Below, in pieces: positions 41,517 to 49,679 of a stretch of DNA of 64,000 bases. This DNA is from an uncultured Porphyromonadaceae bacterium (GTDB lineage Bacteria > Bacteroidota > Bacteroidia > Bacteroidales > Muribaculaceae), in assembly GCA_946187345.1 (NCBI GenBank), contig CAMHQD010000003.1:1-64000 (forward strand). Reading direction: 5' to 3'. The first letter of the stretch is position 1. Each line of letters begins with the position of its first letter. The translations under genes and the position numbers were made by a program. The notes beneath the pieces were generated by a model. It was not told where the DNA came from. It made no database searches and saw only the letters and a list, made by a program, of their open reading frames with translations.

Positions 41517-42377
41517 ATGGAAACTTCAAACGACAACAAATATACCGCGGCCGGCGTGAAGCGCGCTGTGCTCGACTATGACGACATCCGGCAGATGGCG
41601 CCGTTCTTTGACGGCAAGCCGCGTCTTGTGGCCGCCCTGCAATGGCTGCTCGACATCGACAAGGTGAACGAGGCCCACAGCCACAACTGCGAGACCCCCG
41701 GCGTCCCCTTCACCGAAGGGCTGCTGGCCGAACTAAACGTCAAGCGCGTCGTGCGTGGCGAGGAGCACCTCGAGGCGATGAAAGAGGGGGCATTCATCAC
41801 GGTGTCGAACCACCCCTTTGGCGCCATGGACGGCATCATGCTCATCAATCTCGTGGGCAAGCACCGCCCCGACATGAAGGTGATGGTGAACATGATCTTG
41901 AATTATATCCAAGCCATGCGACCCAACTTTATCGCCGTGGACGCGCTGGCCAGCGATGACCCGGCAAAACAGGCTGTGTCGCGCCGTGGCATGATGGAGG
42001 CCATGCGGCACGTGCGCGACGGCCATGTGCTGTCGTTCTTCCCGGCCGGCGCGGTGAGCAAGTTCACCAGCCAGTTGCGCATCCAAGACCGCGAGTGGCA
42101 GCCCAGTGTTATCCGCTTGATAAAAAAACTGCGTGTGCCGGTGATACCTATCTACTTCCACGGCCACAACAGTTTCTTGTTCAATCTGCTTGGAGTGATT
42201 GACTGGCGGCTGCGCACCCTCAAACTGCCCAGCGAGGTGTTCCGCAGCAAGAACCGCACCTTCCGCATCAGCGTCGGTCAGCCGATTACAGTGGTCGAGC
42301 AGGACGCCATCACCGAGGTGGAAGAGTTGGCCACTTTCTTACGAACCAAAACCTACGACTTGAGACAATGGCAATAA
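41517..42377 (+). CDS. Lysophospholipid/glycine-lipid type acyltransferase (PlsC-like)
   Basis: 286 residues. VSNHPFGAMDGIML is the HX4D catalytic motif (written NHPFGAMD). FFPAGAVSKF is the EGTRS-like substrate motif, here FPAG, and VPVIPIYFHGHN is motif IV. This sequence type is annotated as hemolysin-like or 1-acyl-glycerol-3-phosphate acyltransferase. It may be related to GlsA of Bacteroides glycine lipid synthesis, but no GlsB homologue is adjacent. It overlaps the sigma-54 activator gene by 10 bases. Confidence 0.85.
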   Translation: METSNDNKYTAAGVKRAVLDYDDIRQMAPFFDGKPRLVAALQWLLDIDKVNEAHSHNCETPGVPFTEGLLAELNVKRVVRGEEHLEAMKEGAFITVSNHPFGAMDGIMLINLVGKHRPDMKVMVNMILNYIQAMRPNFIAVDALASDDPAKQAVSRRGMMEAMRHVRDGHVLSFFPAGAVSKFTSQLRIQDREWQPSVIRLIKKLRVPVIPIYFHGHNSFLFNLLGVIDWRLRTLKLPSEVFRSKNRTFRISVGQPITVVEQDAITEVEELATFLRTKTYDLRQWQ

Positions 42378-43759
42378 ATTCAGTACGTCCGCGGCGCCCC
42401 GTGCCCACCCTTGACGATGACACCGCGCCTATATCCGCCCCAACCGCCGAGCCGTCGGCGACATCACCCATCGCCAAGCAGGTGGCCACCGAGATGCGCA
42501 AGAAGCAGATTGTTGGCGAGGCTCCGTTGCTGCTTGCAGCCGTTGAGCGTGCCATCCGTGTGGCACCCACCGAGATGGGTGTGCTCATCACCGGCGAGAA
42601 CGGTACCGGCAAGGAGAATCTGGCGCGCATTATCCACGACAACAGCAAGCGCAAGCACAAGGTGTTCATCACCGTTAACTGTGGCGCTTTGCCAGAGGGA
42701 ACCATCAATAGTGAACTTTTCGGTCACAAGAAAGGTGCTTTTACCGGTGCCGACAACGACCACGCGGGCTTCTTTGAGCGCGCCGACGGCGGCACTATTT
42801 TTCTTGATGAGGTGGCCGACCTGCCGCTCAACATTCAAGTGTTGTTACTGCGGGTGATTGAGTATGGCGAGTTTTACCGCATGGGTGAAACGACACCTCG
42901 CAAGACCAACGTGCGCATCGTGGCGGCCACCAACCGCGACATGGCACAGGCCATTGCCGACGGCAAATTCCGCGAGGACCTATACTATCGTCTGTCGACG
43001 GTGCAGGTCACGTTGCCCCCATTGCGCGAGCGCGGTGCCGACATCATGCGTCTTGTCGACTTTTTCGTCGACCGGTTTGTCAAGGACAACAATAGCCTGC
43101 CGCCCAAGTTCTCGCCCGACGCGGTGTCTGCCCTCGAGCGATACCGTTGGCCCGGAAACATCAGGGAGTTGCGCAGTGTCGTCAACGAGTTGTGCGTCAT
43201 GGAGCCCGGCAACATCATCACGCGCGAGCGTTTGAACCAGTCCTTGCCGTCGATGCGGCGCACCGATGTCGTGCCGGCCGGCCACGGCCCGCAGTATGAC
43301 TACAACCGCGACCGCGAATTCATTTTCCAGATGATTATGCAGATGCATGGCGAGATTGAGAGCCTTAAGGCGATGATTAACAATGATGGGGCGACCCACG
43401 AGCCGGTGCATGTGAGCACGCGCATTGATGACATCCGCCGTCCCGCCCATCGGCTGACGATGGACACCCTGCGCGGCGTTGACGAGAACCATTACAGCGA
43501 CATCGCCGTCAGCGACTACCTTGCCGATGACCTGCCTCAAGACCTTGGTCACGCCGACGAGGTGGTGCATCATCAGATAAGTGATCATGCTGCGCCGGCC
43601 CACGCTCCCTCCGGCATCAGGCCGCTTGACCAGATGAAGCGCGATAGCATCGAGGGCGCTCTCAACGAGTTTGACGGCAACCGCCGTAAGGCCGCCGAGG
43701 CACTCGGCATCAGCGAGCGCACTCTGTACCGCAAAATCAAGCAGTACGGCCTTGAGTAG
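42368..43759 (+). CDS. Sigma-54-interacting transcriptional activator without receiver domain
   Basis: 463 residues. A disordered Pro/Thr N-terminus is followed by an AAA+ domain (residues ~45-270) with Walker A GENGTGKENLAR, the sigma-54 contact loop GAFTGA, Walker B GGTIFLDEVADL and the arginine-finger segment. A C-terminal Fis-type helix-turn-helix (GNRRKAAEALGISERTLYRKI) follows. No phospho-acceptor or GAF domain is visible. Gene order activator-lptE is a conserved Bacteroidetes arrangement. The 10-base overlap with the upstream acyltransferase suggests co-transcription. Confidence 0.95.
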   Translation: MAINSVRPRRPVPTLDDDTAPISAPTAEPSATSPIAKQVATEMRKKQIVGEAPLLLAAVERAIRVAPTEMGVLITGENGTGKENLARIIHDNSKRKHKVFITVNCGALPEGTINSELFGHKKGAFTGADNDHAGFFERADGGTIFLDEVADLPLNIQVLLLRVIEYGEFYRMGETTPRKTNVRIVAATNRDMAQAIADGKFREDLYYRLSTVQVTLPPLRERGADIMRLVDFFVDRFVKDNNSLPPKFSPDAVSALERYRWPGNIRELRSVVNELCVMEPGNIITRERLNQSLPSMRRTDVVPAGHGPQYDYNRDREFIFQMIMQMHGEIESLKAMINNDGATHEPVHVSTRIDDIRRPAHRLTMDTLRGVDENHYSDIAVSDYLADDLPQDLGHADEVVHHQISDHAAPAHAPSGIRPLDQMKRDSIEGALNEFDGNRRKAAEALGISERTLYRKIKQYGLE

Positions 43760-43770
43760 CCCAATTCCGG

Positions 43771-43915
43771 TCTCTCCCCCCTCCAAAAGGAGAGGTGTAT
43801 AGGAGATGTGCTCTAAAACACAGAAAATAAAATATTTACGAAAATTCACGGAAATTCACGGGAGATTAATTTTCGGAAATTTTCGATAATTTTCGAGAGA
43901 TAAAAAACGTGAATT
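43771..43915. repeat. Composite repeat block before lptE
   Basis: Contains a CTCCCCCCTCCAAAAGGAGAGG copy of the CTCCTTTAGGAGGGG family (43771-43808), then AAAATTCACGGAAATTCACGG direct repeats, then a GAAATTTTCGATAATTTTCG palindromic tract. No gene is seen. Confidence 0.6.
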
Positions 43916-43923
43916 ATAAAGAA

Positions 43924-44439
43924 ATGAAAAAATACTTTGTACTTTGTACTTTGTACTTCGTACTTCTTCTTGTCACCGGCGGTTGCTTCAGTTATAAGTT
44001 CAATGGTGCCGCACTCGACTATAACGTCTATCGCACAATATCCTTCAGTGAGTTCCCCATCCGCTCCGCGCTGGTTTATCCGCCGCTGCAGCAACTCTTT
44101 GAAAACAAACTGATGGATATGGTGACCCAGCAGACACGCCTGCGGGTGCAGGACAATCCCAACAGTGACCTGCGCATTGAGGGGGAGATTACCGGCTATC
44201 AGTTGTCGCCGCAGGCCGTGGGCGAGGACGCCTATGCCACCAAGACGCGCCTGACAATCACGGTGCGCGTCAAGTATATCAATAACCGCAACGAGGCCCT
44301 GAGCAAAGACCAGACCTTTAGCGCCTACCGCGATTTCTCGTCCAGCCAGATGCTCACTGATGTGCAGGACGACCTGTGCAACCAGATCACGACCGACCTC
44401 ACCGACCTCATCTTTAACGCGACAATCGGCGATTGGTGA
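43924..44439 (+). CDS. lptE: LPS assembly lipoprotein LptE-like
   Basis: About 171 residues. Lipoprotein signal MKKYFVLCTLYFVLLLVTGGC has lipobox VTGGC. The mature part (FNGAALDYNVYRTISFSEFP, then TRLRVQDNPNSDLRIEGEITGY) matches the Bacteroidetes LptE family, the outer-membrane partner plugging the LptD LPS transporter. The hydrophobic core is encoded by four tandem TACTTTG-type repeats. The ORF track start (GTG at 43909) lies upstream; the ATG at 43924 gives the signal peptide. Confidence 0.88.
   Translation: MKKYFVLCTLYFVLLLVTGGCFSYKFNGAALDYNVYRTISFSEFPIRSALVYPPLQQLFENKLMDMVTQQTRLRVQDNPNSDLRIEGEITGYQLSPQAVGEDAYATKTRLTITVRVKYINNRNEALSKDQTFSAYRDFSSSQMLTDVQDDLCNQITTDLTDLIFNATIGDW
43931..43967 (+). 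repeat. GTACTTTGTACTTTGTACTTCGTAC tandem repeat inside lptE
   Basis: Four 9-base-type units (TACTTTG/TACTTCG) encode the signal peptide core FVLCTLYFVLLL. Related AAGTACGAAGTGCTAAGCAC sequence occurs in the intergenic region at about 58503-58530. Confidence 0.75.
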
Positions 44440-44444
44440 AACAC

Positions 44445-44497
44445 GGGGACGGTTCTTCTGTTTCAGCAACAAGTAGTGAAACAGAAGAACCGTCCCC
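44445..44497. repeat. Perfect 21-bp inverted repeat (REP-like)
   Basis: Arms 44445-44465 (GGGGACGGTTCTTCTGTTTC plus A) and 44477-44497 are perfect reverse complements around an 11-base loop. It begins six bases after the lptE stop. The motif type resembles the REP sequences mobilised by IS200-like tyrosine transposases; no transposase is in the window. It can also serve as a hairpin terminator. Confidence 0.85.
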
Positions 44498-44533
44498 ACC
44501 CGGAGGCCTCCTCCGACCAACGAAAAACTAAAA

Positions 44534-45772
44534 ATGAAAAACGAAATGAAAGCGGAGTTTGTCGATAGCATACGGCGGTTGCTGCCGGTGGACGACGCGG
44601 CGGCGTTGCTCGATGCGCTTGCCGAAGGCGAGCCCACGGTGAGCGTGCGCGTCAACACGGCGCGCGGCGCCACTGTGCCCGACGGTGTCACGCGTGTGCC
44701 GTGGTGCCCCGAGGGCTACTATATCGACGGCGAGCGCCCGCAGTTCACTTTCGACCCGCTTTGGCACAGCGGCATGTACTATGTGCAGGATGCCTCGTCG
44801 ATGTTCATCTCCCACGTCATCCGGCAAGTTGTCGACAGGCCGGTGAACTACCTCGACCTCTGCGCCGCGCCGGGCGGCAAGGCTACCGCCGCACTGCAGG
44901 CACTGCCCGCGGGCTCACAAGTCGTGGCCAACGAGGTAGTGCCGCAGCGCGCTCTCGCCCTCAGCGACAATGTCACGCGCTGGGGCGCGCCGGGCGCGAC
45001 GGTCACGCGCGAGCAGCCTCGCGCCTTCGGCCGGATGGCAAACACGTTTGACGTCATCGCCACCGACGTGCCGTGCAGCGGCGAGGGCATGATGCGCAAG
45101 GACGACCAGGCCGTCGACCAATGGTCGCCGGTACTCGTCAAGCAATGCGCCGACACGCAGCGGCAAATCCTGCGCGACGTGTGGCCGGCCCTCAAGCCAG
45201 GCGGATTGCTCATTTACAGCACTTGCACCTTCAACCGCGAGGAGAATGAACTCATGCTCGACTACATCGCCGGCGAACTCGGTGCCGAGAGTGTCGCCGT
45301 GCCAATCGACCCGGCGTGGAATATTGCGCCCGGTATAGATACAGACCGCCCCTGCTACCGTTTCATGCCACACCGCACTCGCGGCGAAGGTCTCTTCATG
45401 GCCGTGCTGCGCAAAGCCCCCTCCTTTAGGAGAGGGATGGTGGAGGCCAGAAGTAAAGCCCCCTCCTTTAGGAAGGGGGTGGGGGAGGTCACTACACGTC
45501 GCCCCGACCCGGCGTTAGCCTATAGCCTCACCGCCGACCGCAACGCCTGGCCACCGGCCGATGTGGACTATCCAACCGCTATCGCCTACCTGCGCGGCGA
45601 AGCCCTCATCCTGCCGCCCGATGTGCCACGCGGCATCGTGCTCGTCACCTATCGCGGTGCCCCACTCGGCTTTGCCAATAACATCGGCTCTCGCGCCAAC
45701 AATCTTTACCCCAAGCCCTGGCGCATCACCGGCAGCCACGCGCCGGCCGCCGCTCCCCGCGTCATCGACTGA
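44534..45772 (+). CDS. RsmF-type RNA (cytosine-C5) methyltransferase with repeat-derived insertion
   Basis: 412 residues. The SAM-binding motif is YLDLCAAPGGKATAALQAL. The catalytic cysteine motifs are ATDVPCSGEGMMRKD (motif VI PC) and YSTCTFNREENE (motif IV TC). It makes m5C in rRNA or tRNA, probably 16S rRNA as for RsmF. The C-terminal PUA-like domain (LTADRNAWPPADVDYPTAIA) is preceded at residues ~294-321 by two peptides KAPSFRRGMVEA and KAPSFRKGVGEV encoded by an intergenic palindromic repeat, in frame, at the interdomain linker. Function is probably retained. Confidence 0.94.
   Translation: MKNEMKAEFVDSIRRLLPVDDAAALLDALAEGEPTVSVRVNTARGATVPDGVTRVPWCPEGYYIDGERPQFTFDPLWHSGMYYVQDASSMFISHVIRQVVDRPVNYLDLCAAPGGKATAALQALPAGSQVVANEVVPQRALALSDNVTRWGAPGATVTREQPRAFGRMANTFDVIATDVPCSGEGMMRKDDQAVDQWSPVLVKQCADTQRQILRDVWPALKPGGLLIYSTCTFNREENELMLDYIAGELGAESVAVPIDPAWNIAPGIDTDRPCYRFMPHRTRGEGLFMAVLRKAPSFRRGMVEARSKAPSFRKGVGEVTTRRPDPALAYSLTADRNAWPPADVDYPTAIAYLRGEALILPPDVPRGIVLVTYRGAPLGFANNIGSRANNLYPKPWRITGSHAPAAAPRVID
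45413..45490 (+). repeat. Two in-frame copies of the CTCCTTTAGGAGGGG palindrome inside a gene
   Basis: Copies 45413-45448 and 45455-45490, spaced exactly 42 bases (14 codons), each beginning AAAGCCCCCTCCTTTAGGA and ending GGTGGAGGCC or GGGGGAGGTC. They are near-identical to intergenic copies such as 12537-12562. Confidence 0.9.
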
Positions 45773-46022
45773 TGCCATCCCCGCATTGTGCCGTAAGGGG
45801 GGGCGGTTTTTACGGCTATAGGAGAGGAAAACGTGTGTTTGTTTTTGGCATAAATTTCCGTAATTTCGGATATTTTGGGCAAAAAGATTTGCGTAAAATA
45901 AATAAATCGTCTCCCTCCCGACCCCCCGAAAGTGCGAATTTTGAGAAAAACTTTGTGGTTGTTGTCGGTCGGGTCGCAGTTTTTTATTAATTTTGTGGTG
46001 ACAAACGCAATTAAGTTTCGCG
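45773..46022 (+). other. 250-bp intergenic region before the GT4 gene
   Basis: No gene is seen. The AT-rich second half contains a promoter-like TAATTTTG at 45988-45995, 28 bases before the ATG. The rest holds nothing I can name. Confidence 0.5.
45988..45995 (+). promoter_or_regulatory. -7 promoter element (TAATTTTG) for the GT4-recF operon
   Basis: TAATTTTG lies 28 bases before the ATG at 46023. TTG trinucleotides occur in the preceding 40 bases with non-optimal spacing. Confidence 0.6.
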
Positions 46023-47123
46023 ATGACAACCAATGTGTTTCATATAGTGAGCGACAAGGTGTGGACCGGCACTTGCCAGCAGGTCTACGACCTCGTGTCC
46101 AAGATGCGGCATGACGACCGTTTCTATGTTGAGGTGGTGTGCAAGAAGCACGATGCCGTGCTCAAGCACTTCCGCCGCCTCGAGGTGCCCGTGTCGATTC
46201 TGCCGCTCAAAGGCCTCACCGACATCGACAGCCCTGTGCGCCTGGCCGAGATGCTGCGCACCGGCCGCAATGTGGTGCACGTCCACAACTTCTCGGACGC
46301 CTTCCTTGCCGTGTGGGCACGTCGCATCAGCGGCAACCGCGACACGCGTGTCATCGCCACCATCCACACCATCTCCAAGCCGCGCAGCAACTACCTCTTC
46401 AACCGCATCTATCGCGCTCTGGACGGCGTGGTGTTTGTCAGCGACATGACCAGCCGTCACTATCTTGAGGCCTGCCCACGCCTCAACCCGGCCAAGTGCC
46501 GCGTGATCCGTGACAGCGTCTTCTGGCCGGAGCCGATGCCCGGCGCGCCCGTTGTACCCGACTTGCGGCGACAACTCGGCCTCTTGCCGGGCCAGGTTTT
46601 GCTCATGTATCATGGGCGCGTCAACCACGACAAGGGTGTTGATGTGCTTCTGCGAGCCGTCACCCAACTCGACAAGTCAAGTTATCACCTGATGATCCTT
46701 GGCGATGGCCAGCCCAAGTTCATGAGCCAAATCAAGGCCTTTATCGTCGCCAACCAGTTGCTGCGCAACGTCACCCTCGCCGGCTTCAAGGAGCAGGTGC
46801 TGCAGCACATAGAGCAGTGCGACATCGGCATCGTGCCCAGCGTCATGCCTGAGGCCATGGGTCTGTCGTGTCTCGAATATATGATGTGTGGCAAGGCGCT
46901 TATCACCACCGGCAACGGCGCTCAGCGCGAGTATATCCGTCACCGCGAGAACGGCGTGCTCGTGCCGCCGGACAATTACAAGGCCATCGCCTCGGCACTC
47001 AAGGTGCTCATCGAGAACCCTGACCTGCGCGCCGATATAGGCCGCGAGGCGGCGGCCGACTTTGACGCCACGCTGGCCTACGACCGTTATTACTCCGACA
47101 TGACTAACCTTTACCTGCGATGA
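46023..47123 (+). CDS. GT4-family glycosyltransferase
   Basis: 366 residues with the GT-B fold. The acceptor-side N-terminal domain (HIVSDKVWTGTCQQVYDL) and linker precede the nucleotide-sugar domain, which has MYHGRVNHDKGVDVLLRA and the EX7E-type motif PSVMPEAMGLSCLEYMMCGKALI. It probably adds a sugar to an LPS or other envelope glycan; specificity unknown. It overlaps recF by four bases, an odd pairing likely due to operon fusion rather than a shared pathway. Confidence 0.93.
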   Translation: MTTNVFHIVSDKVWTGTCQQVYDLVSKMRHDDRFYVEVVCKKHDAVLKHFRRLEVPVSILPLKGLTDIDSPVRLAEMLRTGRNVVHVHNFSDAFLAVWARRISGNRDTRVIATIHTISKPRSNYLFNRIYRALDGVVFVSDMTSRHYLEACPRLNPAKCRVIRDSVFWPEPMPGAPVVPDLRRQLGLLPGQVLLMYHGRVNHDKGVDVLLRAVTQLDKSSYHLMILGDGQPKFMSQIKAFIVANQLLRNVTLAGFKEQVLQHIEQCDIGIVPSVMPEAMGLSCLEYMMCGKALITTGNGAQREYIRHRENGVLVPPDNYKAIASALKVLIENPDLRADIGREAAADFDATLAYDRYYSDMTNLYLR

Positions 47124-48214
47124 TTCTCAACCGGCTCACCATCGTCAACTATAAGAACATCGCCGACGCGCGCCTCGAGTTCGCTCCCAAACTCAACTGT
47201 CTGATCGGCAACAACGGCATGGGCAAGACCAACGTGCTCGACGCCATCTACTACCTCAGCCTGTGCCGCAGTCACACCGGTCAGCCCGACCAATCGGTCA
47301 TCGCCCACGATGCCGACTACATGATGCTGCAAGGACAATACACGCGTCGTGGCGTGGCCGAGGACGTCACCATCGGCCTGCAACGCGGCAAGCGCAAGAC
47401 CATCCGCCGCGCCGGCAAGGAGTACAAGCGTTTGAGCCTGCATATCGGCCTGCTGCCCGTGGTGCTCGTCTCGCCGGCCGACGCTGACCTCATCAGCGGC
47501 GGCAGTGAGCACCGCCGCCGACTTATGGACATGATTATCTCGCAGGGCGATAATGAGTATTTGGCCGCGCTCATCCGCTACAACAAGGCGTTGGAGCAGC
47601 GCAACACAATGATACGCAACGAGATGACTGACGCGTTGCTGTTTGAGACCGTTGAGCAGGTGATGGACACCACCGCGACTCTAATCCACGCGCGTCGCCG
47701 CGAGTGGGCCGCCAATTTCGCCCCGATTTTCACCGAGCGTTATTGTGCCATTGCCGGCGGTGACGAGGTGGTGGGCATCGACTATGCCAGTCACCTCAAT
47801 GAGATGCCGCTACATGACCACCTCAACGCAACGCGTGCGCGTGATTTGGCTATCGGCTACACCACCCGCGGCATCCACCGCGATGACATTACCCTCTCGT
47901 TGGGCGACCACCCGATGCGCCTCACCGCCTCGCAGGGCCAGCGCAAGACCTACACCATCGCCTTGAGGCTCGCGCAGTTTGACTTCATGGCGCGCCAGAG
48001 TGCCACCACGCCGCTGTTGCTGCTCGACGATATTTTTGACCGTCTTGACGCCACACGCGTCGAGAACATCATGCATGTGGTGGCCGGCGACAACTTCGGC
48101 CAGATTTTTGTCACCGACACCAACCGTGACCATCTTGACCGTATTCTCGCCCGCATCAGCGGCGACAATACACTGTTTGCCGTTCACCACGGCGCCGTCA
48201 CCCCACGTTCCTAA
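47120..48214 (+). CDS. recF: DNA replication/repair protein RecF
   Basis: Loads RecA at gaps as part of RecFOR. 364 residues. Walker A is LIGNNGMGKTNVLDAIYYLS, the ABC-type signature is LTASQGQRKTYTIALRL and Walker B is PLLLLDDIFDRLD. GIHRDDITLSLGD is a conserved block before the signature. The first codon ATG overlaps the GT4 stop. The DciA-like gene follows after 42 bases, a common order in Bacteroidetes. Confidence 0.97.
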   Translation: MILNRLTIVNYKNIADARLEFAPKLNCLIGNNGMGKTNVLDAIYYLSLCRSHTGQPDQSVIAHDADYMMLQGQYTRRGVAEDVTIGLQRGKRKTIRRAGKEYKRLSLHIGLLPVVLVSPADADLISGGSEHRRRLMDMIISQGDNEYLAALIRYNKALEQRNTMIRNEMTDALLFETVEQVMDTTATLIHARRREWAANFAPIFTERYCAIAGGDEVVGIDYASHLNEMPLHDHLNATRARDLAIGYTTRGIHRDDITLSLGDHPMRLTASQGQRKTYTIALRLAQFDFMARQSATTPLLLLDDIFDRLDATRVENIMHVVAGDNFGQIFVTDTNRDHLDRILARISGDNTLFAVHHGAVTPRS

Positions 48215-48256
48215 GACAATCAGTAACCATCAACACTAAAAATTATTGTCTGAAAG

Positions 48257-48547
48257 ATGAAACGGACTAACGCGCAGTCGATAGGTGAGATAATCGACGC
48301 GTACTTCAGGCAGGAGAACCTGCGGCAGGAGTATGACGAGCATCAGGCGGCGGCCCTGTGGCCCACGATTGTGGGCGACGGTATCAACCGTTATACAGTC
48401 AGCCGTGAGGTGCGCGATGGTGTGCTGTACATCGGCCTGAGTAGTCCCGCGTTGCGCAACGAGTTGTCGCTCAACCGGTCGCGCCTTGTGAAACTTATCA
48501 ATGACGCGCTCGGCAAGCCCGTGATCAAAGAGGTCCGCTTCCGGTAA
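48257..48547 (+). CDS. DUF721 (DciA-like) protein
   Basis: 96 residues. MKRTNAQSIGEIIDAYFRQENLRQ, LWPTIVGDGINRYT and GVLYIGLSSPALRNELSLNR form the KH-like DUF721 domain. In other phyla DciA helps load the replicative helicase DnaB. The position after recF matches this family in many bacteria. It is small and N-terminally complete from its ATG, and probably co-transcribed with recF. Confidence 0.92.
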   Translation: MKRTNAQSIGEIIDAYFRQENLRQEYDEHQAAALWPTIVGDGINRYTVSREVRDGVLYIGLSSPALRNELSLNRSRLVKLINDALGKPVIKEVRFR

Positions 48548-48586
48548 GTGATATAAGAATAAAAAGCCCCCCACTATAGACTGATT

Positions 48587-49021
48587 ATGGATTGTGAATT
48601 AGATGCCTCATTCCGTTGTGCCACGCCGGTGCAGTTGCGCTTTAACGACTTGGACACGCTGGGCCACGTCAACAACTCTGTATATTTCCAACTCTTTGAT
48701 TTGGGCAAGACAGACTATTTCACCCGCGTGAACGGCGCCCCGCTTGATTGGGAACAGGTGCCAATCATGTTGGTGAATGTGAATTGTGACTTTATGGCCC
48801 AGACTCGTTATGGCGAGCCACTTGAGGTTCTCACCCGCCTTGACCGTGTCGGCAACACCAGCATCACCCTCATGCAGGCCTTGCGCAATAAGGATACCAG
48901 CGAGGTGAAATGTGCCTGTCGTTCGGTCTCGGCCTATCTTGACCTCGCCACTCTTCAGCCCACTCCCGTGCCGGAGCGGTGGCGTGAGGCCCTCGCGCGT
49001 TTTGAGAGTGGCGTGAAATGA
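48587..49021 (+). CDS. Acyl-CoA thioesterase (4HBT hotdog family)
   Basis: 144 residues. RFNDLDTLGHVNNSVYFQLFDLGKTDYF carries the catalytic Asp (in DxxGHVNN) typical of 4-hydroxybenzoyl-CoA thioesterase and YbgC/FadM-type enzymes. It hydrolyses acyl-CoA or acyl-ACP; the substrate is unknown. The start codon lies in a GATTATGGATTGTGAATTAGAT sequence resembling the intergenic repeat that starts the GT87 gene, giving MDCELDAS. It is not clearly in an operon. Confidence 0.93.
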   Translation: MDCELDASFRCATPVQLRFNDLDTLGHVNNSVYFQLFDLGKTDYFTRVNGAPLDWEQVPIMLVNVNCDFMAQTRYGEPLEVLTRLDRVGNTSITLMQALRNKDTSEVKCACRSVSAYLDLATLQPTPVPERWREALARFESGVK

Positions 49022-49079
49022 TGATTTTCATGATAAAACAGGTGATTGGCCGCAAAATATCAGCAATTTATTGATTTGA

Positions 49080-49111
49080 TTTGCGCTAAAACCGAATAAT
49101 AGTTAATTTTG
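49080..49111 (+). promoter_or_regulatory. Promoter: TTTG (-33) and TAATTTTG (-7)
   Basis: TTTG at 49080-49083 and TAATTTTG at 49104-49111 are separated by 20 bases. It drives the dockerin mini-protein gene 50 bases downstream. Confidence 0.75.
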
Positions 49112-49161
49112 CGACCAATAAAATACAGGTGGTTTATCCCATCCACAATAATTATTGCCCT

Positions 49162-49572
49162 ATGAAGAAATATATTCTCACCCTGGTGCTCATGTTGTGC
49201 GGCCTGGCCGCCAACGCGGACTATGGTTATCTCAAGTTCACCACCACCTGTGGCAAGGAATCCACTATCGCCACCGGCGGGTTGAAGATTACCTTTGCCG
49301 ATGGCATGGCGGTCGCCACGGCGGGCGGCGATTCGCAAAGTTTCACCCTGGCCGAGTTGGCCACGATGCTCTTTACCAATGATGCCGTGATTTCCTATAG
49401 CATTTATGACGTCAACCGCGACACGAGTGTCGATGTGGGCGATGTAAACAAAGTGCTTGAGGTAATTCTCGCCAATGGAACTGACACGACAGCGGACGTC
49501 AACAATGATGATGCCATTGATGTGGGTGATGTGAACGCTATCCTCGGCCACATTCTCGGTGCCAACGAATGA
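49162..49572 (+). CDS. Small secreted protein with a type I dockerin domain
   Basis: 136 residues. The signal peptide is MKKYILTLVLMLCGLAANA. A ~55-residue beta-rich domain (YLKFTTTCGKESTIATGGLK) follows. The last ~57 residues are two dockerin repeats: YDVNRDTSVDVGDVNKVLEVIL and ADVNNDDAIDVGDVNAILGHIL, each a Ca2+-binding loop with Dx(N)xDxxxDxxD. No cohesin is in the window. It has its own promoter. The ORF track start at 49129 precedes the promoter-proximal leader; the ATG at 49162 fits the signal peptide. Confidence 0.85.
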   Translation: MKKYILTLVLMLCGLAANADYGYLKFTTTCGKESTIATGGLKITFADGMAVATAGGDSQSFTLAELATMLFTNDAVISYSIYDVNRDTSVDVGDVNKVLEVILANGTDTTADVNNDDAIDVGDVNAILGHILGANE

Positions 49573-49679
49573 TGTGTTGACACATAAAAACGTTGTGCGG
49601 GCGCGATAATCACTTTATGTAACAATATCGCTGCTCGCACCTCGTTATTTATTCAGACCAGAACCCTCTGTTACCCTCA

